Source of the DNA: Lachnospiraceae bacterium AC2029
GTDB taxonomy: Bacteria; Bacillota; Clostridia; Lachnospirales; Lachnospiraceae
Length of the DNA stretch: 64,000 nt
Assembly (NCBI GenBank): GCA_000703065.1
Contig: JNLK01000001.1
Coordinates: 2,874,001 to 2,938,000, forward strand
Direction of reading: 5' to 3'
Numbering within the stretch: the first letter of the stretch is position 1; each line of letters starts with the position of its first letter. The translations under genes were made by a program, and so were the position numbers. The notes under the pieces are model-generated. The model had not been told where the DNA came from. It worked only from the letters and a program-made list of their open reading frames with translations, and did not search any database. This document shows positions 1 through 8,590 of the stretch, piece after piece.

Positions 1-1191
1 AAAGCCGGTATGGCGGCAGTCGGCTGGCTTGAAAAGGAAGGACACTGGTACTTCTTCTCCAAGAAGGGCGTCATGCGCACCGGCTGGGTGGAAAACGCTT
101 CGAACTGGTATTTCTTTGATAAGAAGGGCCGCATGTACAGTGGCTGGAAGAAAGAGGACGGTTACCGGTATTATCTGGCTCCGAACGGGATCATGCAGCT
201 GGGCTGGAGAAAGATCGACGGCAAATGGTACTACTTCGGGACAACCGGAAGAATGGCAACCGGCTGGCGGATGATCGATAAGTACTGGTATTTCTTCGAT
301 ACGACCGGGGTAATGAAGACCGGATGGCTGGAGTCAGGAAAAAGATGGTACTATTTCGACGTGAACGGAAAGATGAAGACCGGCTGGCAGAAGGTCGGGG
401 CGAGCTGGTATTATCTTGACGCAGAAGGACGGATGAAGACCGGCTGGATGAATTCGGGACAGAACCGGTATTATCTCCGGTCCGACGGCCGGATGGCGAC
501 CGGATGGTTCAAGCCGGACAACTACTGGTATTACTTCAATGAAGACGGAGAGCTGCAGAGAAACTGCAGGATCGACGGGTACTACCTGAATTCCGAGGGC
601 CGGTGGGTCGATCAGCTTCCGGATGCGTTCCGCCTGGATGTGGATAATATCATGCAGAGACCGGAGCTTCCCATGGGATGCGAGGTGACTTCCCTGACCA
701 TCGTGTTGAACTATCACGGGTATGATGTGAAGAAGGGCTATCTTTCAGATAATTTCCTGAAGAAGGGGGCAAGTTCGCCGGATGCAGGCTTCATCGGAAA
801 TCCCAGAAGCTGGGGTGGCTGGTATTGCTACAGTAAGCCTATCGTGAACTGTGCCAATGATTATCTGAAGAGTGTGGGATCCGAGAGCAGGGCCAGGAAT
901 CTGACAGGGACGAAGTTTGAAGATCTGTTCTATGAACTGGTAGTCGGAAGACCGGTTGTGATCTGGGGAACCCTTTCCATGGGAAGTCCAAGTACAAGAG
1001 GCCGGTGGAGTAACGGATACCCGCGTTATGTAAACCTTCACTGCCTGGTGCTGACAGGATACGATAAGACAAAGGATCTGGTATATATTGCGGATCCTCT
1101 TGCCGGAAACCGGACCTACCGGCTCAGCACGACGAAGCTAAGATATGAACAGCTCGGTTCGCAGGCAGTCGTGATCTGTGACCCGGAATAA
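1..1191 (+). CDS. Secreted GW-repeat protein with C-terminal C39-like peptidase domain (5' partial)
   Basis: The reading frame is open from base 1, so the start and any signal peptide lie upstream. The first part has about nine cell-wall/glucan-binding repeats of roughly 20 residues, each built as GW-x-WYYF-x-G-x-M-x-TGW. The C-terminal ~190 residues resemble the papain-like Peptidase_C39_2 fold: a Cys in PMGCEVTS (codon 679-681), a His in NLHCLVLTGYD and an Asp in YIADPLAG form a plausible Cys-His-Asp triad. Such proteins are exported and bind surface polysaccharide or teichoic acid through the repeats. The domain could be a peptidase or a non-catalytic relative; substrate unknown. A shorter set of the same repeats occurs in the protein at 59721-60725. 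Confidence 0.8.
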   Translation, partial: KAGMAAVGWLEKEGHWYFFSKKGVMRTGWVENASNWYFFDKKGRMYSGWKKEDGYRYYLAPNGIMQLGWRKIDGKWYYFGTTGRMATGWRMIDKYWYFFDTTGVMKTGWLESGKRWYYFDVNGKMKTGWQKVGASWYYLDAEGRMKTGWMNSGQNRYYLRSDGRMATGWFKPDNYWYYFNEDGELQRNCRIDGYYLNSEGRWVDQLPDAFRLDVDNIMQRPELPMGCEVTSLTIVLNYHGYDVKKGYLSDNFLKKGASSPDAGFIGNPRSWGGWYCYSKPIVNCANDYLKSVGSESRARNLTGTKFEDLFYELVVGRPVVIWGTLSMGSPSTRGRWSNGYPRYVNLHCLVLTGYDKTKDLVYIADPLAGNRTYRLSTTKLRYEQLGSQAVVICDPE

Positions 1192-1250
1192 GACGGACAG
1201 AAGCTGTATGGAGGCATACGGCATACCATACAGGATGCGATTGATCAGAT

Positions 1251-1649
1251 ATGTCAGAAACAAAAGACTTAACCGAAAAGATGGAACGAAACGGGGAGAA
1301 GAGCGGGAGAGTACGACCGGTCCGGGGGGATTTCCTCCTCCTGGCCGGAATCCTTCTCTTTTCCCTGCTTTTTTGGCTTGCGTTCCGCATTTTCAGTTCT
1401 GAGGGAAAAACGCTGGCGGTAATGGTGGACGGGGAGACCGTCATGACCCTTCCGCTGGATCAGGACACGGAACAGGTGATCCGGACGGAGGGCGGAAGAA
1501 ATACGGTCTGCATCCGGGACGGAAAGGCGTCCTGCACGGAGGCCGACTGTCCGGATAAGATCTGTGTGAAGCACAGCGAGATCGATACGGAGGGAGAGAC
1601 GATCATTTGTCTGCCCCACAAACTGGTGCTGGAAGTGGAAGGAAGGTGA
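1251..1649 (+). CDS. NusG domain II-containing membrane-anchored protein
   Basis: 132 residues with a charged N-terminus, one hydrophobic segment (about residues 25-45, FLLLAGILLFSLLFWLAF) and an extracytoplasmic domain ending in ADCPDKICVKHSEI and ICLPHKLVLEV. This matches the NusG-II family, which is often encoded just upstream of a Gx transporter gene and Rnf genes in Clostridia, as here. The next gene begins 4 bases after its stop, so the two are co-transcribed. Molecular role unknown; a link to Rnf biogenesis or flavin/heme chemistry is only suggested by context. Confidence 0.75.
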   Translation: MSETKDLTEKMERNGEKSGRVRPVRGDFLLLAGILLFSLLFWLAFRIFSSEGKTLAVMVDGETVMTLPLDQDTEQVIRTEGGRNTVCIRDGKASCTEADCPDKICVKHSEIDTEGETIICLPHKLVLEVEGR

Positions 1650-1653
1650 CGAC

Positions 1654-2289
1654 GTGAGCCGGAATCAGAAAATCGCATACAGAGGCTGTCTTCTGGCGCT
1701 GGCGCTGGTCCTTTCCTATCTGGAAAGCCTTGTTCCGGTATTCCTCGGGATTCCCGGGATCCGTCTCGGACTGGCAAATATCGTGACGGTGTATACCCTG
1801 TACCGCCTTTCGGCCTTGGATGCCTGCTTTGTGACGGCAGCAAGGATCCTTCTGGCTACGCTCCTCTTCGGAAATGTAACTACGATGATCTACAGCCTTG
1901 CGGGGGCGGCTTTCAGCCTTGGCGTGATGCTGTTGGCAAAGCGACTGCCCTTCCTCTCCGTCATGGGAGTCAGTATCCTGGGAGGAGCCTTTCATAATGT
2001 GGGACAGCTGCTGGCAGCGGCGCTTCTCCTGAATGCGAAGGGAGTGATCTCCTTCGCGGCGATCCTGCTTCCGGTGGGAGCTCTTGCCGGTGGAGTGATC
2101 GGTGTTGTGGCAGGTGTTCTGATCCGCAAGGTGCCTCTCGGAGATGAGGACGAGTGGGAAGAAGACCCCGGGGAAGACACCGGGGATGATACGGAGGATG
2201 ACGCGGAGTATGACACGGAAAATGATACCATGGATGACGCGGAGGATGGCTCCGGGGATGCTTTCGGGAATGATTCCCGGAAGGCCTGA
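1654..2289 (+). CDS. Gx transporter family protein (HepS1-like), with acidic C-terminal tail
   Basis: 211 residues starting at GTG 1654, behind GGAAGGTGAC. Several hydrophobic helices cover residues 5-165. The family motif region (GIPGIRLGLANIVTVYTLY) is that of proteins labelled heptaprenyl diphosphate synthase component I or Gx transporter, which are ECF-S-like membrane proteins. The last ~45 residues are almost all Asp, Glu, Gly and Thr in a repeating pattern (DDTEDDAEYDTEND), which is not part of the family fold. The gene sits between the NusG-II gene and rnfC, and a terminator follows. Substrate is unknown; the prenyl-synthase name is historical and probably wrong. Confidence 0.75.
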   Translation: MSRNQKIAYRGCLLALALVLSYLESLVPVFLGIPGIRLGLANIVTVYTLYRLSALDACFVTAARILLATLLFGNVTTMIYSLAGAAFSLGVMLLAKRLPFLSVMGVSILGGAFHNVGQLLAAALLLNAKGVISFAAILLPVGALAGGVIGVVAGVLIRKVPLGDEDEWEEDPGEDTGDDTEDDAEYDTENDTMDDAEDGSGDAFGNDSRKA

Positions 2290-2331
2290 AAATGACATCA
2301 GTTGGTTTACATAATTTTCGGTAAAAAAAGT

Positions 2332-2362
2332 GCCGGGATGACTTGAAACATCCCGGCTTTTC
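2332..2362 (+). terminator. Rho-independent terminator upstream of rnfC
   Basis: Arms GCCGGGATG (2332-2340) and CATCCCGGC (2349-2357) pair perfectly and are followed by TTTTCG. It separates the NusG-II/Gx pair from rnfC, implying that rnfC has its own promoter in 2363-2500. Confidence 0.8.
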
Positions 2363-2516
2363 GTATAAAATACCTAAATGTAGAGAGAAAGAGAATTTTT
2401 CAATGGCACATGTTGTGTCGACATAAAATAACCAATCATCGTAACTGTCCACGCTGCATTTTTCTGATATGCGTGAATGGCAGGCTTCGATTTTCAAATA
2501 GAGAAAGGCAATAAAC

Positions 2517-3839
2517 ATGAAACGATTTACATTCCGGGGAGGGATTCACCCGGATGACGGAAAGAAGCTGACCCAGGACCGGGAGATCCGCGAGTATGTG
2601 ACCCGCGGAGAAGCGGTATACCCTCTGAGTCAGCATATCGGTGCGCCCGCAAAGCCCCTGGTCAAGAAGGGGGATTCCGTGGTGGCAGGACAGAAGATCG
2701 CCGAGGCGGCAGGCTTTGTCTCGGCTAATATTCATTCTGCCGTGTCCGGTACGGTAAAGGCCATCGAGAAGAGAATGGTACCCGGCGGGGGAATGGTGGA
2801 TTCCATTGTGATCGATAATGACGGCGCATTCACGGTGGAGGATTTCGATGCGAAGATCCGCCCGTTGGAGGGGCTGTACCGTGAGGACGTGATTGCCATC
2901 ATCCGCGAGGCCGGCGTGGTCGGAATGGGCGGAGCTGGCTTCCCCACGGATGTGAAGCTGTCTCCCAAGAATGAAAGTGATATCGACTGCATCATCGTAA
3001 ACGGTGCGGAGTGTGAGCCCTATCTGACCTCGGATTACCGGAGAATGCTGGAGGAGCCCGAGAAGGTGGTAAACGGCCTGAAGATCGTGATCGGTCTGTT
3101 CCAGGGAGCGCAGGGGATCATCGCCATTGAGGACAATAAGCCGGAGGTGATCAAACTCCTTCGTGAGAAGACCAAGGATGAGCCCCGGATCCGGGTGAAC
3201 AAGGTAAAGACCAAGTATCCCCAGGGTGCGGAGCGTCAGCTGATCTATGCAAATACAGGACGTTATGTAAACTCAAACATGCTGCCGGCAGATGCGGGCT
3301 GCATCGTTCATAATGTGGACACCATCATTTCCATCTATGAGGCGGTGATGCTGGGACGTCCCATGATCTCCCGTGTGGTTACCGTGACGGGAGACTGTGT
3401 GGCGGAGCCGCAGAATTTCATCGTTCCGCTGGGGACCTCCTACCGTGAACTGGTGGAGGCTGCGGGCGGATTTCGCACGGAGCCTGCAAAGGTGATCGCC
3501 GGCGGCCCCATGATGGGAAAGGCGCTGGTGTCTCTGGATGTTCCCGTGACCAAGGGGACTTCTGCAATCCTTGCCCTGAGCAGGGACGCTGTGGCCGAGT
3601 CCAAACCGACCCAGTGCATCAAGTGCGGCAAATGTGTCACCGTATGTCCGGGAATGGTAGAACCGTATCTTCTCGCGGATCTCGCGGAAGCAAAGGATAC
3701 GGAGGCGTTCCTGAAGCATCACGGCATGGAGTGCTGTGAGTGCGGCTGCTGTTCCTATGTATGCCCGGCCAAGCGGCATCTGACGCAGACCATCGCGGGA
3801 ACCAGAAAAATCATCATAGCAAACAGAAAGAGAGGGTAG
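2517..3839 (+). CDS. rnfC: Electron transport complex subunit RnfC
   Basis: 440 residues; start ATG 2517 behind GAGAAAGG. RnfC is the peripheral NADH-binding subunit of the Rnf complex, which couples ferredoxin oxidation and NAD+ reduction to Na+ or H+ export. Visible features: the N-terminal barrel-sandwich region, the Gly-rich nucleotide/FMN site GMGGAGFPT (around residue 138), and two C-terminal cysteine clusters (CIKCGKCVTVCP and CCECGCCSYVCPAKR) that ligate two [4Fe-4S] clusters. Length is normal for Clostridia, which lack the long alanine-rich tail of proteobacterial RnfC. It is first in rnfC-DG-E-A-B; the next gene starts 4 bases downstream. Confidence 0.96.
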   Translation: MKRFTFRGGIHPDDGKKLTQDREIREYVTRGEAVYPLSQHIGAPAKPLVKKGDSVVAGQKIAEAAGFVSANIHSAVSGTVKAIEKRMVPGGGMVDSIVIDNDGAFTVEDFDAKIRPLEGLYREDVIAIIREAGVVGMGGAGFPTDVKLSPKNESDIDCIIVNGAECEPYLTSDYRRMLEEPEKVVNGLKIVIGLFQGAQGIIAIEDNKPEVIKLLREKTKDEPRIRVNKVKTKYPQGAERQLIYANTGRYVNSNMLPADAGCIVHNVDTIISIYEAVMLGRPMISRVVTVTGDCVAEPQNFIVPLGTSYRELVEAAGGFRTEPAKVIAGGPMMGKALVSLDVPVTKGTSAILALSRDAVAESKPTQCIKCGKCVTVCPGMVEPYLLADLAEAKDTEAFLKHHGMECCECGCCSYVCPAKRHLTQTIAGTRKIIIANRKRG

Positions 3840-3843
3840 CGGT

Positions 3844-5580
3844 ATGGAAGAGAAAGAACTGCTGAAGATATCCGCTTCGCCTCACATCCGAAGCAAGAAC
3901 TCAACCACCGGGATCATGGCCGATGTGCTGATCGCGCTTCTTCCGGCTTCTGCCGTGGGCGTGTATAATTTCGGCTTCCGGGCATGCCTGATGATCCTCA
4001 TCTGTGTGGTTTCCTGTATGGTATTTGAATTCCTGTCGGAGCTTGTGATGAAACGTCCCAACACGGTACGTGATCTCTCGGCGGCGGTGACGGGACTTCT
4101 GATCGCACTGAACCTTCCGGTATCCCTTCCCTTCTGGATGGCGATCCTGGGCTGCGCCTTCGCGATCATTGTTGTGAAACAGCTCTTCGGAGGTATCGGA
4201 CAGAACTTTATGAATCCGGCCCTTGCGGCACGGTGCTTCCTTGTGATGTCCTTCGTCGGTCCCATGACGAAGTTCACACTGGATGCAGTCACCACGGCCA
4301 CACCGCTGGCTCAGCTCAGGGAAGGCGGCGTGGCGAGCATTCATCTCTGGGATATGTTTATCGGAACGGAAGCCGGAACCATAGGAGAGACCTCCGCAGC
4401 TGCCCTGCTGGTGGGTGCGGCGTATCTTCTGATCCGCAGGGTGATCCGTCTGACGATCCCGCTCTATTACATTTTCACCTTCAGTGTGGCACTGGTGATC
4501 TATGCCTGGACACAGGATATGAACATTTCCGCCATGGGCCGGTTCGTGGCTGCCCATCTCTGCGGCGGCGGTCTGATGCTGGGAGCCTTCTTCATGGCAA
4601 CGGACTATACCACATCGCCCATTACGCATGAGGGGAAGGCACTGTTCGGGATCCTTCTGGGTATCCTCACCTTCTGCTTCCGTATCTTCGGCAGCAGCAC
4701 AGAGGGAGTGTCCTATGCCATCATCATCGGAAACCTTCTTGTTCCCATGATCGAAATGATCACCCGCCCGAAGTCCTTCGGTGAGGGCTATGAGGAGAAG
4801 CCGATCTCCGACAACCGCGGATGGCTGAAGCCGGTACATTTGGATGAAGAGGGAAATGTGATCCCGGACACGAAGGACAGAAAGACCGTCAGGGTAGCGC
4901 GGATCGTGGTATCCATCTGCTTTGTTGCACTGCTGGCAGGAGGTCTGCTGGGCCTGGTTTATGCGGTCACGAAGAAGCCCATCGAGGAGACGGAAGAGAA
5001 GAAGAAACAGGAATCCTATCACGCCGTGATGTCCGAGGCAACGGATTTTACGGAGTCGGATTCTGTCGATAATTACAATAAAGCACTTGAGAAGCAGGGC
5101 GTGGAAGGCGTTACCCTGAACACCCGGGTGGAAGCAAAGGCAGGGGACAAGGTTATCGGAAGCATCTGGGTGGTCACCAGCCATGAAGGCTATGCGGGAG
5201 ATATCCGGATGGCTGTCGGAATTCAGGACGGCAAGGTGACCGGAGTGGAGATGCTGAAGATCGGTGAGACCACCGGCCTTGGTATGGAAGCCCGCGACAA
5301 TCCTGCATTTACGGCACAGTATGTGGATAAAAATGCAGAGCAGTTCGTTGTAGTCAAAACAGAACCGGAGGGTGAGTCAGAGATCCAGGCCATCACCGGT
5401 GCGACCATAACCTCCAAAGCAGTAACGAAGGCCGTAAATGCGGCGCTTGCCGCAGAGCGGATGCCGGAAGGAGCAGCGGAGGAAGACACGGAGGCGGCAC
5501 CTCAGGAAGCTGTAACAGAGGAAGACAGCGTTCCGGAAAGTGCCATGTCAGATCCGGAAGGAGGTGTCACAGATGAATAA
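3844..5580 (+). CDS. rnfDG: RnfD-RnfG fusion: membrane FMN subunit fused to flavinylated subunit
   Basis: One 578-residue frame holds two Rnf subunits that are normally separate genes. Residues 1 to ~320 are RnfD: SPHIRSKNSTTGIM at the N-terminus, many membrane helices, and DAVTTATPLAQL around residue 153, equivalent to the covalent FMN threonine site. Residues ~345-578 are RnfG: a single helix (ARIVVSICFVALLAGGLLGL), then an extracytoplasmic FMN-binding domain with the flavinylation motif ITGATITS (acceptor Thr likely 523). A ~35-residue charged linker joins them on the cytoplasmic side, as both native topologies allow. An acidic ~35-residue tail ends the protein. No stop or frameshift is visible at the junction. 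rnfE starts inside the last codons. Confidence 0.93.
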   Translation: MEEKELLKISASPHIRSKNSTTGIMADVLIALLPASAVGVYNFGFRACLMILICVVSCMVFEFLSELVMKRPNTVRDLSAAVTGLLIALNLPVSLPFWMAILGCAFAIIVVKQLFGGIGQNFMNPALAARCFLVMSFVGPMTKFTLDAVTTATPLAQLREGGVASIHLWDMFIGTEAGTIGETSAAALLVGAAYLLIRRVIRLTIPLYYIFTFSVALVIYAWTQDMNISAMGRFVAAHLCGGGLMLGAFFMATDYTTSPITHEGKALFGILLGILTFCFRIFGSSTEGVSYAIIIGNLLVPMIEMITRPKSFGEGYEEKPISDNRGWLKPVHLDEEGNVIPDTKDRKTVRVARIVVSICFVALLAGGLLGLVYAVTKKPIEETEEKKKQESYHAVMSEATDFTESDSVDNYNKALEKQGVEGVTLNTRVEAKAGDKVIGSIWVVTSHEGYAGDIRMAVGIQDGKVTGVEMLKIGETTGLGMEARDNPAFTAQYVDKNAEQFVVVKTEPEGESEIQAITGATITSKAVTKAVNAALAAERMPEGAAEEDTEAAPQEAVTEEDSVPESAMSDPEGGVTDE

Positions 5581-6640
5581 ATATGCTGAACGCCTCTATA
5601 ACGGTGTGATCAAGGAGAATCCTACATTTGTCCAGATGCTGGGAATGTGTCCGACACTTGCGGTCACCTCCACGGCGATCAACGGTCTGGGAATGGGACT
5701 TGCCACCACGGCGGTCCTTACCATGAGCAACCTGATGATATCGGCTCTCCGGAAGCATATTCCGGAACAGGTCCGGATCCCTGCATTTATCACGATCATC
5801 GCATCCTTTGTGACGATCATCAGTTTCCTGATGCAGGCGTATACGCCGGAGCTGTATGACAGCCTGGGCGTATTTATCTCACTGATCGTAGTGAACTGTA
5901 TCATTCTGGGGCGCGCGGAAGCGTATGCGTCCAAGAATCCCGTCCTTCCGTCCATCTTCGACGGTCTGGGAATGGGACTTGGTTTCACCGTGGGCCTTAC
6001 GGTGATCGGTATCATCCGTGAATTCCTGGGAGCGGGAACGATCTTTGGCTTTACCGTGACCTCGGAGCTGTGGGATCCCATCAAGATATTTACGGCAAAT
6101 CCGGGTGCGTTCTTCGTTCTTGCCTTTATCGTGGCAGGGATCAATGCCTTTGCGATCCGCAAGGCAAAGAAGAAGGGCGGAAAGCCGAAGCTTCGCAGGA
6201 TCGATACCTGCGCCGGATGTACAAATCTTTCCTGTGCGGGAAGAAAGCTCGCAGAGGGAGAGGATGTCTGTGAGAAGGAGGAGATGTCCGATACGGCAAA
6301 GAAGGCGGAGGTATCCGCAGCAGAAAAGACTGCCGGGGACCTGAAGCCGGAAGAGCAGAAGGAAACCAAGAAGGAAAAACAGGACAGGAAAGCTTCGAAG
6401 AAGGAAGAGAAGAAGGACGATAAGAAGGACGAGAAGAAGGCGGAGGATTCCGCCGAGAAGCTGGTTCTGGATGAAAGCGACGAAGACGTGGAAGCCATCA
6501 TTTCCAGACAGAATAAGTCCGGCAAGAAGGCTTCATGGGAAGGAACCGTGACACTGGATATGAAGACCGGTGAGGTGATCTCGGATATGGATGTGACCAC
6601 AACACCGGTGAAGACGGAAAATGAGGAGGTGGAGCAATGA
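5573..6640 (+). CDS. rnfE: Electron transport complex subunit RnfE with cysteine motif and long Lys/Glu tail
   Basis: 355 residues; the start at 5573 (MNKYAERLYNG) is set by GGAAGGAGG 11 bases upstream and overlaps the rnfDG stop. Residues 1-205 are the RnfE/NqrD membrane core (GMCPTLAVTSTAINGLGMGL). The family usually ends at 200-230 residues. Here a cytoplasmic extension follows, with C213, C216, C221 and C233 (CAGCTNLSC) and then ~100 residues rich in Lys, Glu and Asp. The Cys set could bind a metal or cluster. It overlaps rnfA by ATGA, indicating coupled translation. Confidence 0.93.
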   Translation: MNKYAERLYNGVIKENPTFVQMLGMCPTLAVTSTAINGLGMGLATTAVLTMSNLMISALRKHIPEQVRIPAFITIIASFVTIISFLMQAYTPELYDSLGVFISLIVVNCIILGRAEAYASKNPVLPSIFDGLGMGLGFTVGLTVIGIIREFLGAGTIFGFTVTSELWDPIKIFTANPGAFFVLAFIVAGINAFAIRKAKKKGGKPKLRRIDTCAGCTNLSCAGRKLAEGEDVCEKEEMSDTAKKAEVSAAEKTAGDLKPEEQKETKKEKQDRKASKKEEKKDDKKDEKKAEDSAEKLVLDESDEDVEAIISRQNKSGKKASWEGTVTLDMKTGEVISDMDVTTTPVKTENEEVEQ

Positions 6641-7209
6641 ATATTTTTATCTTTGCGATCTCCGCAGCCCTCGTAAATAACGTTGTTCTGGTGCAGTTCC
6701 AGGGCCTCTGCCCCTTCCTGGGCGTGTCCAAAAATACAAAGACCGCCGCAGGTATGGGAGGCGCCGTGATCTTCGTCATGACGCTGGCCAGCACCGTGAC
6801 CAGTCTGGTGTATTACTATGTGTTGGAACCGCTGTCCCTGGAATATCTGAACACGATCGCATTTATCCTGATCATTGCGGGACTGGTGCAGTTCGTGGAA
6901 ATGTTCCTGAAGAAGAAGGTTCCGTCCCTGTACAGGGCGCTGGGCGTATATCTTCCGCTGATCACAACCAACTGTGCGGTCCTGGGAATCGCCATCAGTA
7001 ATGTACAGGACGAGCTGTCCATTGGCTACAGCATACTGAACGGATTCTTCTCCGCAGTGGGCTTCGCCGTTGCCATCACGATCCTGGCAAGTATCCGGGA
7101 GAAGATGGAGCGGAACAATATCCCGCAGGCCTTCCGCGGCGGTCCGATCATTCTGATCGCGGCAGGGCTTATGGCCATGGCCTTCAGCGGATTCTCAGGG
7201 TTGATGTAA
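6637..7209 (+). CDS. rnfA: Electron transport complex subunit RnfA
   Basis: 190 residues, the usual length. Six hydrophobic helices; the N-terminal part VNNVVLVQFQGLCPFLGVS and the middle PLITTNCAVLGIA are diagnostic of RnfA/NqrE. In characterised complexes RnfA and RnfE form an inverted-repeat pair holding an intramembrane [2Fe-2S] cluster; Cys residues in GLCPF and TNCAV fit this. The start overlaps the rnfE stop (ATGA). Confidence 0.96.
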   Translation: MNIFIFAISAALVNNVVLVQFQGLCPFLGVSKNTKTAAGMGGAVIFVMTLASTVTSLVYYYVLEPLSLEYLNTIAFILIIAGLVQFVEMFLKKKVPSLYRALGVYLPLITTNCAVLGIAISNVQDELSIGYSILNGFFSAVGFAVAITILASIREKMERNNIPQAFRGGPIILIAAGLMAMAFSGFSGLM

Positions 7210-7278
7210 GTACCGGGCGGAGGTGATCCCCGTCATCAGCGGGACAGATCCCGGCATCATAGATTTGAGGTAGATAAC

Positions 7279-8076
7279 ATGGATGTAACAGGAATCCTGA
7301 CGGCCGCCGGGGTGATCGGCGGAGTGGGAATCCTGGTTGGTCTCCTTCTTGGGAAGGCCAGCCGGGTTTTCAAGGTAGAAGAAAATGAAACGGAGACCGC
7401 GGTACGGGAGGCACTTCCCGGAAATAACTGCGGTGGCTGCGGCTATCCGGGCTGTGACGGTCTGGCAAAGGCCATTGCAGAAGGAAAGGCCCCCACAAAT
7501 GCCTGTCCGGTGGGCGGCGCTGCCGTGGCGGCGAAGATCGGTGCCATCATGGGAAGCGGCTCGGAGCAGCCCTCAGAGCGGCTGGTGGCTTACGTGCACT
7601 GCGGCGGTGACTGCGATAAGGCGAAGGACGTTTACCGGTATGTGGGTCCGGAGGTGTGCAGCATCGCGGTGAATACACCGGGCGGAGGCCCGAAGGCCTG
7701 CGCATACGGCTGCCTCGGCTACGGAGAGTGCGCCGGCGTCTGCGAGTTCGGAGCCATTTCCATGGTGGACGGAATCGCGGTTGTGGATCCGGAGAAATGC
7801 GTGGCCTGCGGCAAATGCGTCGCAACCTGCCCGAGACATCTGATCCGTCTGGTACCGGCTTCGAAGAAACACCATATCCGGTGCAGCTCGAAGGACAGGG
7901 GACTGGATGTGAAGAAGGCCTGCAGCGTGGGCTGTCTTGCCTGCACCATGTGCGTAAAACAGTGTCCTGAGGGGGCGATAGAGATGCAGGGCAATCTTCC
8001 GGTGATCAATTATGAAAAGTGCGTCAATTGCGGCGCCTGTGCCGGAAAATGCCCGGCCAAAACCATCAGTCAGTAA
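7279..8076 (+). CDS. rnfB: Electron transport complex subunit RnfB
   Basis: 265 residues. RnfB takes electrons from reduced ferredoxin. An N-terminal membrane helix (ILTAAGVIGGVGILVGLLLG) is followed by the NNCGGCGYPGC...NACPVGG cluster domain and then ferredoxin-like repeats (CVACGKCVATCP, CTMCVKQCP, CVNCGACAGKCP). A further Cys set lies around CSIAVNTPGG, CAYGCLGYGECAGVCEF. Clostridial RnfB proteins carry such expanded cluster sets. It is last in the rnf operon, 69 bases after rnfA, start behind TTGAGGTAG. Confidence 0.95.
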   Translation: MDVTGILTAAGVIGGVGILVGLLLGKASRVFKVEENETETAVREALPGNNCGGCGYPGCDGLAKAIAEGKAPTNACPVGGAAVAAKIGAIMGSGSEQPSERLVAYVHCGGDCDKAKDVYRYVGPEVCSIAVNTPGGGPKACAYGCLGYGECAGVCEFGAISMVDGIAVVDPEKCVACGKCVATCPRHLIRLVPASKKHHIRCSSKDRGLDVKKACSVGCLACTMCVKQCPEGAIEMQGNLPVINYEKCVNCGACAGKCPAKTISQ

Positions 8077-8117
8077 TTCTCCAATAGAGGGAGCTGAAAA
8101 CAGAGGAGGTATCAGTT

Positions 8118-8567
8118 ATGAAATGTCCGTTTTGCGGAGACGAGAACACAAGGGTGATCGATTCCCGTCCGGCAGATGACAACAGTTCCATCCGTCGCCG
8201 TCGTCAGTGCGATGTGTGCGGGAAGCGGTTTACGACCTATGAGAAGGTTGAGACCATCCCGTTGATGATCATCAAGAAGGACCGTACACGTGAGGTGTAT
8301 GACCGTGCCAAGATCGAGAAGGGACTGGTCCGGTCCTGTCATAAGCGTCCGGTGACCATGGATCAGATCGAGACATGCGTGGATGCCATTGAGGCTGAGA
8401 TCTTCAATCTGGGCCTGCGTGAGGTGGAGAGCTCGGTAGTGGGCGGTATCGTTATGGATAAGATCCGCGACCTTGACGAGGTTGCCTATGTCCGTTTTGC
8501 ATCCGTATATCGCGAGTTCAAGGATGTAAATACCTTTATGGATGAGCTGAAGAAGCTTCTGAAGTGA
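8118..8567 (+). CDS. nrdR: Transcriptional repressor NrdR
   Basis: 149 residues with the N-terminal zinc ribbon (MKCPFCGDENTRVIDSR...RRRQCDVCGKRFTTYE) and the ATP-cone domain that follows. NrdR senses ATP/dATP and represses ribonucleotide reductase genes through NrdR boxes. Start is behind GAGGAGG. It is only 41 bases after rnfB and may be read through from it; no NrdR boxes were recognised here. Confidence 0.96.
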   Translation: MKCPFCGDENTRVIDSRPADDNSSIRRRRQCDVCGKRFTTYEKVETIPLMIIKKDRTREVYDRAKIEKGLVRSCHKRPVTMDQIETCVDAIEAEIFNLGLREVESSVVGGIVMDKIRDLDEVAYVRFASVYREFKDVNTFMDELKKLLK

Positions 8568-8590
8568 TAGACGGCATGAGGGAGAAATGT

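Noticed and set aside
2363-2516. A riboswitch or other structured leader before rnfC
   Set aside because: The 150 bases after the terminator show no recognisable riboswitch core or second terminator.
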